DNA from: Billgrantia bachuensis
Lineage (GTDB): Bacteria > Pseudomonadota > Gammaproteobacteria > Pseudomonadales > Halomonadaceae
Assembly (NCBI RefSeq): GCF_011742165.1
Contig: NZ_JAAQTO010000036.1
Span: 1 to 32,150, forward strand
DNA length: 32,150 bases
Reading direction: 5' to 3'
Under the pieces are notes generated by a model, which was not told the origin of the DNA, ran no database searches, and worked only from the letters and a program-made list of their open reading frames with translations. The position numbers and the translations under genes were made by a program. Shown in pieces: positions 24,760-30,298 of this stretch; position 1 is the stretch's first letter, and the number at the start of each line of letters is the position of its first letter.

Positions 24760-24835
24760 GTGAGCCTCCCTGGCGGATCGATGCCGCGCAGCGGCACCGG
24801 CGAGTGCGTTGAGTCGTGTTTTGGGCGTATTGTCA

Positions 24836-24849
24836 TTGACGTTTGCCAA
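24836..24849. promoter_or_regulatory. weak FNR-like site, 158-aa gene side
   Basis: TTGACGTTTGCCAA matches TTGAC-N4-GTCAA with one mismatch (GCCAA). Its centre is about 83 bases upstream of the leftward gene. No good -10 was found at the matching distance, so this is tentative. Confidence 0.35.
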
Positions 24850-24956
24850 GCGGGCCCGCCGCTCCGACCTGGCTTCATGTCGAGGACCGGTGCGGCGATC
24901 GTGCTTTATGCTGAAGGTCTCAGGTTGCAGCCACGCGTCGCTCGTGTTGCAGCTTC

Positions 24957-24970
24957 TTGATGCTTGTCAT
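24957..24970. promoter_or_regulatory. FNR/Dnr-like site for nnrS
   Basis: TTGATGCTTGTCAT has the same half-sites as the ubiUV box (TTGAT and GTCAT). Its centre at 24963.5 is 41.5 bases from the start predicted by the -10-like CACAAT (24993-24998), the class II FNR geometry, and about 70 bases upstream of the nnrS ATG. Confidence 0.5.
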
Positions 24971-25033
24971 AACTCTTGCGTGCCATGAGTTGCACAATGA
25001 GCATGTCCTAGCGTTCAAGTCGGATATATCGTC

Positions 25034-26236
25034 ATGAAACCTCCGCACTTCGTTGCAAGCCTGAATCGCCTCCCTGTGGCGCGCCTGGCCTTTCGCCCGT
25101 TCTTCCTGCTGGCGTCGCTGTTCAGCGTGCTGGCGATGGTGGTGTGGTTCGCGTTCTGGCACGGCGACATCTTGCTGCGGCCACACGGCGGCCTGATGTG
25201 GTGGCACCAGCACGAGATGCTGTTCGGCTTCGGCGCTGCCGTCGTGGTCGGCTTCCTGTTGACTGCGGTGCAGAACTGGACCGGCCGCAAGAGTGTGAGC
25301 GGTGCGCCGCTGCTCGGTCTGGTGGCGCTGTGGCTGGCGGCGCGGCTGCTGCTGGCGTTTCCCATGGAGCTGCCGATGTGGCAATTGGCGACCATCGACC
25401 TGGCTTTCCTGCCGCTGGCGGCACTGGTCATGGCACGTCTGGTATTGTCGGTGAAGCTGTGGCGCAATTTGATGTTCGTCCCGGTCATGTTGCTGCTGGC
25501 CACGGCCAACCTGGCCATGCATCTCGGCGTGGCCCAAGGCAAGGTCGAGTGGATCCGCGAGGGCGCCTACCTGGCGGTGCTGCTGATCGCCGTGCTGATG
25601 GTACTCCTCGGCGGCCGGGTGATCCCCTTCTTCACTTCGCGCAAGCTGGGGCGGCCGCAGCCGGCGCCGATCCCGCGGCTGGAGAAGCTGACCCTGGGCT
25701 CGGTAGTGGCGGTGGTGGTGCTGCAGCTCGTCGTTCTGTTCGGCCTCGCGGTGCCTGCGGCGCTGCAAGCCGTGGTGATGCTGGTGGCGGCGAGCACCAG
25801 CTTCATGCGCCTGGCGCGCTGGGAGGGCCATCGCACGCTGCATGAGCCGCTGCTGTGGGGGCTGCATCTGAGCTACGCCTTCGTCCCGGTGGGTCTGGCG
25901 ATGTGGGCCATGGCACTGCTGGGGGCGTTCCGTGTCGAGCTCGCCGTGCACGCCCTGGCTATCGGCGGTATCGGTTCCATGATGCTGGCGATGATGGCGC
26001 GGGTGTCGCTCGGCCATACGGGGCGCGTCATTCGCACCCTGCCGGGCATTGGCGTGGGCCTTGGCTTGATGTTCGCCGCCGCCTTGCTGCGCTCGCCGAT
26101 ACTCGCCGCTTTTCCGCAGATCACCCACTGGGTCTACAACCTGAGCATCCTGTTCTGGTGTATCGCCTATCTCATCTTCCTGTTTCACTATACGCTGCCG
26201 CTATTGAGCGCTCGTGTGGATGGCCAAGAGGGCTAG
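25034..26236 (+). CDS. nnrS: NnrS family heme-copper membrane protein
   Basis: 400-aa integral membrane protein with about 12 hydrophobic segments. NnrS proteins bind heme and copper and protect cells against nitric oxide stress, often next to denitrification genes under NO-responsive control. Family-like features are the N-terminus PVARLAFRPFFLLASLFSV, WWHQHEMLFGFGAAVVVGFLLTA, and conserved histidines in later segments (MLAMMARVSLGHTGR, HFHYTLPLL-like FLFHYTLPLLS). It lies between nir and nor genes and has an FNR-like site upstream, consistent with NO tolerance during denitrification. Confidence 0.93.
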   Translation: MKPPHFVASLNRLPVARLAFRPFFLLASLFSVLAMVVWFAFWHGDILLRPHGGLMWWHQHEMLFGFGAAVVVGFLLTAVQNWTGRKSVSGAPLLGLVALWLAARLLLAFPMELPMWQLATIDLAFLPLAALVMARLVLSVKLWRNLMFVPVMLLLATANLAMHLGVAQGKVEWIREGAYLAVLLIAVLMVLLGGRVIPFFTSRKLGRPQPAPIPRLEKLTLGSVVAVVVLQLVVLFGLAVPAALQAVVMLVAASTSFMRLARWEGHRTLHEPLLWGLHLSYAFVPVGLAMWAMALLGAFRVELAVHALAIGGIGSMMLAMMARVSLGHTGRVIRTLPGIGVGLGLMFAAALLRSPILAAFPQITHWVYNLSILFWCIAYLIFLFHYTLPLLSARVDGQEG

Positions 26237-26266
26237 GCGGGCGAAAGGGATAACCGGAGCCAGTCG

Positions 26267-26659
26267 ATGATCGAACACTATGCACTGATCAAGCACCTGC
26301 ACATGACCACCGCGGTGCTGAGCATCGCCTTCTTTATCGTGCGGGCCTGGTGGTCGGTGCGCGAGGTCACATTGCTCCAGCGGCGCTGGGTCAGGATATT
26401 GCCCCACGTCAACGACACCCTGCTGCTGGTGCTGGGCCTCACGCTGATGGTGATGCTCTCGATGTGGCCGCACCAGCATCCCTGGCTCGCGGCCAAGCTC
26501 TTGGCCCTGTTCGGCTATATCCTGCTGGGTACGGTGGCGATCAAGCGCGGGCGTACGCCGCAGACGCGCGCGCTCGCGGCGCTGGCTGCGGTCGTGGTCT
26601 TCGGCTATATGCTGGGGGCGGCCATAACCAAGAACGCCCTGTTCTTCTGGCCTTTCTGA
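26267..26659 (+). CDS. SirB2-like small membrane protein
   Basis: 130-aa protein with four predicted membrane helices. The opening YALIKHLHMTTAVLSIAFFIVRAWW, histidine-containing LPHVNDTLLLVLGL and the lysine-bearing LAAKLLALFGYILLGTVAIKRG match the SirB2/YchQ-type family of unknown function. It follows nnrS by 30 bases and is probably cotranscribed. Members of this family are often found near respiratory or NO-related genes; a direct role is not shown by the sequence. Confidence 0.8.
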   Translation: MIEHYALIKHLHMTTAVLSIAFFIVRAWWSVREVTLLQRRWVRILPHVNDTLLLVLGLTLMVMLSMWPHQHPWLAAKLLALFGYILLGTVAIKRGRTPQTRALAALAAVVVFGYMLGAAITKNALFFWPF

Positions 26660-26699
26660 CGTACACCTGAGCTGCGCTTTTCCCGGCGGGTTGGGCTTC

Positions 26700-26705
26700 T
26701 ATACT
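26700..26705 (+). promoter_or_regulatory. possible -10 element upstream of the CMD-family gene
   Basis: TATACT 42 bases before ATG 26747, in the 87-base gap after the SirB2-like gene. No matching -35 hexamer was found, so a separate promoter is only a suggestion. Confidence 0.3.
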
Positions 26706-26746
26706 GAAACCTGCCGAGACATTCACGACAAGGCGAGGAAAACCGC

Positions 26747-27067
26747 ATGGCCAATCAAGAACTTCCCTCCGGCGCCGGCAAGGTGGCCGATGATTATCCC
26801 GAGGTGTGGCGCGCCTTTGCCTCGCTGGGCAAGGCGTGCGCCGAGGCCGGCCCGCTGGATGCCCGCACGCGGCGCCTGATCAAGCTGGCGCTGGCGGTCG
26901 GCGGCGGCTCCGAAGGGGCCGTGCATTCGCATATGCGCCGCGCACTCGACGAGGGCATCGAGCCCGAAGCGCTCAAGCAGGTGGCCATGCTGGCGATCCC
27001 GACCCTGGGGCTGCCGGCCGGGGTGGCGGCGCTGACCTGGATCGAGGACATCACCGACAGGCGCTAA
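26747..27067 (+). CDS. carboxymuconolactone decarboxylase (CMD)-family protein
   Basis: 106-aa all-helical protein of the AhpD/CMD superfamily. The core LDARTRRLIKLALAVGGGSEGAVHSHMRRALDEGI matches the family pattern. However, the redox CxxC of AhpD is absent (residues read SEGAVHSH), so it should not act as a thiol peroxidase partner and its function is unknown. GAGG precedes ATG 26747. Same strand as nnrS and nor; a hairpin follows the stop. Confidence 0.82.
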   Translation: MANQELPSGAGKVADDYPEVWRAFASLGKACAEAGPLDARTRRLIKLALAVGGGSEGAVHSHMRRALDEGIEPEALKQVAMLAIPTLGLPAGVAALTWIEDITDRR

Positions 27068-27097
27068 GGAACGGAGCCTGTCCATGAGTCTTTCTCC

Positions 27098-27125
27098 GCA
27101 CGGCGGGCGCCTCGGCCCGCCGTGC
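27098..27125 (+). terminator. terminator-like hairpin after the CMD-family gene
   Basis: Perfect 11-bp stem GCACGGCGGGC/GCCCGCCGTGC with a 6-base loop, 30 bases past the CMD stop and upstream of the nor promoter. It lacks a T tract, so its strength is uncertain, but it separates the two transcription units. Confidence 0.55.
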
Positions 27126-27190
27126 GACATTCCGACACAGGGCCGCCAAGCCCGCTATATCCGCCGTTTTCCCCTCTCTTTACCTGCGTA

Positions 27191-27204
27191 TTGACCAGCG
27201 TCAA
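27191..27204. promoter_or_regulatory. FNR/Dnr box of the nor operon
   Basis: TTGACCAGCGTCAA, a symmetric TTGAC-N4-GTCAA site. Its centre at 27197.5 is 41.5 bases from a start predicted near 27239 by the -10 TAATCT (27228-27233). This is the classical class II activator position, as expected for Anr/Dnr activation of norCB. Confidence 0.8.
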
Positions 27205-27227
27205 TGTCTGGCTCCGCTCGGTGCTGC

Positions 27228-27233
27228 TAATCT
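27228..27233 (+). promoter_or_regulatory. -10 element of norC
   Basis: TAATCT (5 of 6 with TATAAT by type, mismatching only in the centre) correctly placed between the FNR box and the NsrR-like site; predicted start near 27239, giving a leader of about 90 bases. Confidence 0.6.
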
Positions 27234-27234
27234 A

Positions 27235-27257
27235 AACATGCATAAAAGATACATCTT
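27235..27257. promoter_or_regulatory. NsrR-type NO-repressor site at the nor start point
   Basis: Half-sites AACATGCAT (27235-27243) and ATACATCTT (27249-27257), separated by 5 bases, each match the NsrR half-site (AAGATGCAT / ATGCATCTT) at 8 of 9 positions with the right spacing. The site covers the predicted transcription start, where an NO-sensitive repressor would block initiation until NO appears. Confidence 0.65.
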
Positions 27258-27327
27258 TAAAGGGGTGGGACGCCGACCTCGGTCGCAGGTCCCGTAGCAA
27301 GTCAACACTAGCAAGGGGGGATGGCCC

Positions 27328-27780
27328 ATGACCGAAGGCCTCACCAAGGCGGCGGCCCGCAACATCTTCTATGGCGGTTCGCTGTTCTTCTTCCTGTTGT
27401 TCACCGCGCTGACGGCGCACAGCCACTGGTACATGGTGACCAAGTCCACCGACAAAGAGGGGCTCACCGAGTCCGTCGAGCTCGGCAAGCACGTGTGGGA
27501 AGAGAACATGTGCATCAACTGCCACAGCATCATGGGCGAGGGCGCCTATTTCGCTCCCGAGCTGGCCAACGTCTGGGAGCGCTATGGCGGCCACACCAAC
27601 CCGGAGGGCGCGCGCATGGCAATAACTGCCTGGATGCGCGCCCAGCCGACCGGGGCGCCGGGGCGTCGCCAGATGCCGTACTTCGACCTGACCGACGAGG
27701 AGATGACCGCGCTGATCGATTTCCTCGAGTGGACCGATTCCATCGACGACCAGAACTGGCCCCCGCACCCCGCCGGCTGA
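27328..27780 (+). CDS. norC: nitric oxide reductase subunit C (cytochrome c)
   Basis: Membrane-anchored cytochrome c subunit of cNOR; it receives electrons from soluble c cytochromes and passes them to NorB. 150 aa. A single N-terminal membrane helix (about residues 13-31, IFYGGSLFFFLLFTALTA) is followed by the periplasmic heme domain with CINCH at 62-66 and M116 (RQMPYFD) as probable sixth ligand. AAGGGGGGA precedes ATG 27328. Translation from the nearby ATG at 27321 would be out of frame. Confidence 0.96.
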   Translation: MTEGLTKAAARNIFYGGSLFFFLLFTALTAHSHWYMVTKSTDKEGLTESVELGKHVWEENMCINCHSIMGEGAYFAPELANVWERYGGHTNPEGARMAITAWMRAQPTGAPGRRQMPYFDLTDEEMTALIDFLEWTDSIDDQNWPPHPAG

Positions 27781-27818
27781 GGCGGTGAATCCGGGTTGAG
27801 GCAAGGAGAACGAATACG

Positions 27819-29165
27819 ATGAAATACGAAACCCAGAAGGTGGCCCTGCCATTCTTCGCCGTGGCCATGGCTCTGTTCGCACTGCAGATCGTCTTCGGTC
27901 TACTGGCAGCAACGGTCTACGTGGCCCCCCACTTCATGGCCGAGCTGATGCCGTTCAACATCATGCGCGTCAGCCACACCAACCTGCTGATCGTGTGGCT
28001 GCTGATCGGCTTCATGGGCTGCACCTACTACCTGATGCCGGAAGAGGCCGAGCAGGAAATCCACAGCCCCGGTCTGGCCTACGTGCAACTGGCGATCTTC
28101 GCCTTCGCCGGTGCGGCGGCCCTGGTGGGCTACCAGTTCGGCATCCACGAGGGCCGCGAATTCCTCGAGCAGCCGTTCTGGGTCAAGGTGCTGATCACCA
28201 TCTCGTACCTGATCTTCCTGTTCAACACCAGCCTGACCCTGCTCAAGGGGCGCAAGACGGCCATCAACCTGGTGCTGATGCTGGGCCTTTGGCTGGCGGC
28301 GGTGTTCTGGCTGTTCGCCTTCTACAACCCCTCCAACCTGGCGGTGGACAAGCTCTACTGGTGGTGGGTCGTGCACCTGTGGGTCGAAGGCGTGTGGGAA
28401 CTGATCATGGCCTCGCTGCTCGGCTACCTGCTGATCAAGATGTCCGGCGTCGACCGCGAGGTCATCGAGAAGTGGCTTTACGTCATCGTCGGTCTGTCGC
28501 TGTTCTCCGGCCTGCTGGGCACCGGTCACCACTACTACTGGATCGGCGCGCCGAGCTACTGGCAGCCCATCGGCAGTATCTTCTCGACCCTCGAGGTGAT
28601 CCCGTTCTTCGCCATGGTGGTGTTCGCCTTCTACATGTTCTGGAAGGGCAGCCGTAACCATCCCAACAAGGCGGCCATGCTGTGGGCGCTGGGCTGCCCG
28701 ACCATCGCCTTCTTCGGCGCCGGCGTATGGGGCTTCATGCACACCCTGTCGTTCATCAACTATTACACCCACGGCACCCAGCTCACCGCCGCGCACGGGC
28801 ATCTGGCCTTCTACGGCGCCTATGTGATGCTGATCCTCGGTGTGATCACCTACGCCATGCCGCAGATCCGCCGCAGCCAGCCCTACAACCAGGTGCTGAA
28901 CATGTGGGGCTTCTGGATCATGACCTCGGCCATGTGCTTCATGACCTTCACCCTGACCTTCGCCGGTGTCGTGCAGACGCACCTGCAGCGGGTACTGGGC
29001 ATGAACTACATGCAGGTGCAGAGCCAGCTCGACCTGTTCTTCATCATGCGCCTGGGTACCGGCGTGGCAGTGACCATCGCCGCGGTGATGCTGATCTACT
29101 CGTTCTTCGGTCCCGCACGCGAGCAAGTGCCCGCTTCCAGCCGGCCCCTGGCCGCTACCGAGTGA
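27819..29165 (+). CDS. norB: nitric oxide reductase subunit B
   Basis: Catalytic heme-copper-oxidase-family subunit that reduces 2 NO to N2O in the inner membrane. 448 aa with 12 membrane helices. Ligands correspond to P. aeruginosa NorB with an offset of 21: H53 and H328 for low-spin heme b, H326 for heme b3, and H186, H237 and H238 for the non-heme iron. The conserved glutamates are E190, E194 and E259. It lacks the N-terminal extension and quinol features of qNOR, and norC lies 38 bases upstream, so this is the cytochrome c-dependent type. GGAG lies upstream of ATG 27819. Confidence 0.97.
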   Translation: MKYETQKVALPFFAVAMALFALQIVFGLLAATVYVAPHFMAELMPFNIMRVSHTNLLIVWLLIGFMGCTYYLMPEEAEQEIHSPGLAYVQLAIFAFAGAAALVGYQFGIHEGREFLEQPFWVKVLITISYLIFLFNTSLTLLKGRKTAINLVLMLGLWLAAVFWLFAFYNPSNLAVDKLYWWWVVHLWVEGVWELIMASLLGYLLIKMSGVDREVIEKWLYVIVGLSLFSGLLGTGHHYYWIGAPSYWQPIGSIFSTLEVIPFFAMVVFAFYMFWKGSRNHPNKAAMLWALGCPTIAFFGAGVWGFMHTLSFINYYTHGTQLTAAHGHLAFYGAYVMLILGVITYAMPQIRRSQPYNQVLNMWGFWIMTSAMCFMTFTLTFAGVVQTHLQRVLGMNYMQVQSQLDLFFIMRLGTGVAVTIAAVMLIYSFFGPAREQVPASSRPLAATE

Positions 29166-29171
29166 CCGTTA

Positions 29172-29201
29172 CTCGATGGGGTGCGCAAGCGCCCCATCGA
29201 G
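29172..29201 (+). other. stable hairpin between norB and norQ
   Basis: 13-bp stem (CTCGATGGGGTGC with GCGCCCCATCGAG, one T-G wobble) closed by a GCAA tetraloop of the stable GNRA type, starting 7 bases after the norB stop. Only CCTTCCCC follows, so it is more likely a partial terminator or an mRNA 3'-end stabiliser that keeps norCB message above norQD than a full stop. Confidence 0.65.
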
Positions 29202-29222
29202 CCTTCCCCTGGAGTGACGCCC

Positions 29223-30038
29223 ATGTCCCATATCGCTACCGCTTCCGCCCAAAAGTTCGAGCAGGAGCTGCCCTACTACGAGCCGGTCGGCAACGAGTGC
29301 GCCCTGTTCGAGCAGGCTTACCGGCAGCGCCTGCCGCTGCTGCTCAAGGGACCGACCGGCTGCGGCAAGACGCGCTTCGTCAGCCACATGGCGGCGAAGC
29401 TAGGCCGGCCGCTGTTCACCGTGTCGTGCCATGACGACCTGACCGCCGCCGACCTCACCGGCCGCTACCTGCTGCAGGGCGGTGAGACCCGCTGGGTCGA
29501 CGGCCCGCTGACCCGCGCCGTGCGCGAGGGCGGCATCTGCTACCTCGACGAAGTGGTCGAGGCGCGCAAGGACGTCACCGTGGTGCTGCACCCGCTGACC
29601 GACGACCGCCGGCTGCTGCCGCTGGAGCGTACCGGCGAGCTGCTCGAGGCACCCGACGATTTCATGCTGGTGGTCTCCTACAACCCCGGCTATCAGCACA
29701 TCCTCAAGTCGCTCAAGCCGAGCACCCGGCAGCGCTTCGTGGCGATGTCGTTCGACTTCCCGCCGCCCAAGGTGGAATGCGAGATCGTCGCCCGCGAGAG
29801 CGGCCTGGCGTTCGATCGCTGCGCCGCGCTGGTCAACCTGGCCGCCAGCCTGCGCGCCATGAAGGGGCAAGACCTGGAGGAGGGCGTCTCCACGCGCCTG
29901 CTGGTCTACTGCGCCACGCTGATCAACGCCGGCATGCCGATCCTCGACGCCGCCTGCGCCACCCTGGTCGAGCCACTGTCGGACGACCAGGACGTCCAGC
30001 AGGGGCTGATGGAAGCGATCAAAGCCACCTTTGGTTAA
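29223..30038 (+). CDS. norQ: NO reductase activation ATPase NorQ (MoxR AAA+)
   Basis: Cytosolic MoxR-type AAA+ ATPase that, with NorD, inserts or activates the non-heme iron in NorB. 271 aa. Walker A GPTGCGKT at 43-50, Walker B ICYLDEV at 105-111, sensor-like VVSYNPGYQ and arginine finger region KPSTRQRFVAMSFDFP. The start at ATG 29223 has GGAG 8 bases upstream; the frame extends to 29181 through the hairpin, which is unlikely to be translated. In pseudomonads the same protein is called NirQ when placed next to nirS. Confidence 0.94.
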   Translation: MSHIATASAQKFEQELPYYEPVGNECALFEQAYRQRLPLLLKGPTGCGKTRFVSHMAAKLGRPLFTVSCHDDLTAADLTGRYLLQGGETRWVDGPLTRAVREGGICYLDEVVEARKDVTVVLHPLTDDRRLLPLERTGELLEAPDDFMLVVSYNPGYQHILKSLKPSTRQRFVAMSFDFPPPKVECEIVARESGLAFDRCAALVNLAASLRAMKGQDLEEGVSTRLLVYCATLINAGMPILDAACATLVEPLSDDQDVQQGLMEAIKATFG

Positions 30039-30298
30039 CCACACTGTTGCCGCGTCACTGGATGATCGGTACCTGCCCACGCGAGGGGCGCCGGGGGCAG
30101 GCCAAAGAGGAGGTCCTACGCCAGGGGTGAGGAGCACTGCTCCGAACGGGCTGGCCATGGATGGCCAGCACTGGCCCTGCAAGCGGAGCAGGATGCGAGA
30201 GCGAAGCAGGGCGTAGGTAGCGTACAAGGATGTATTCACAGCGCCTCCTCGACGGCCTGCCGCCGGATCAGCCCCGATTATTTGCCAGGAGATGATGC
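30039..30298. other. 260-bp gap between norQ and norD
   Basis: No gene is supported. It contains a structured element (30115-30217) and a smaller inverted repeat CCTGCC/GGCAGG near 30072-30101. AGGAG at 30287-30291 is the norD ribosome binding site. An intergenic gap this long is out of character for this compact operon. Confidence 0.6.
30115..30217. repeat. structured intergenic element, possible dispersed repeat
   Basis: Outer arms CCTACGCC (30115-30122) and GGCGTAGG (30210-30217) are exact complements and enclose at least two hairpins: GGAGC/GCTCC around 30131-30143 and GCTGGCCAT/ATGGCCAGC around 30150-30169. The whole could fold as a cloverleaf. The sequence that follows, TACAAGGATGTATTCAC at 30223-30239, resembles extragenic repeats I recall from Halomonas and related genomes. 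Only one copy is in the window, so the repeat status is inferred. Confidence 0.5.

Larger units (their letters stand above)
24760..25033. other. divergent upstream region of the 158-aa gene and nnrS
   Basis: 274 bases with no convincing gene. It holds two imperfect FNR-family palindromes, 24836-24849 nearer the leftward gene and 24957-24970 nearer nnrS, plus a -10-like CACAAT at 24993-24998. Confidence 0.55.

Noticed and set aside
27321..27788. 155-aa frame beginning at ATG 27321
   Set aside because: Out of frame with norC, whose CINCH heme motif and membrane anchor are clear; the product is Arg/His-rich noise.
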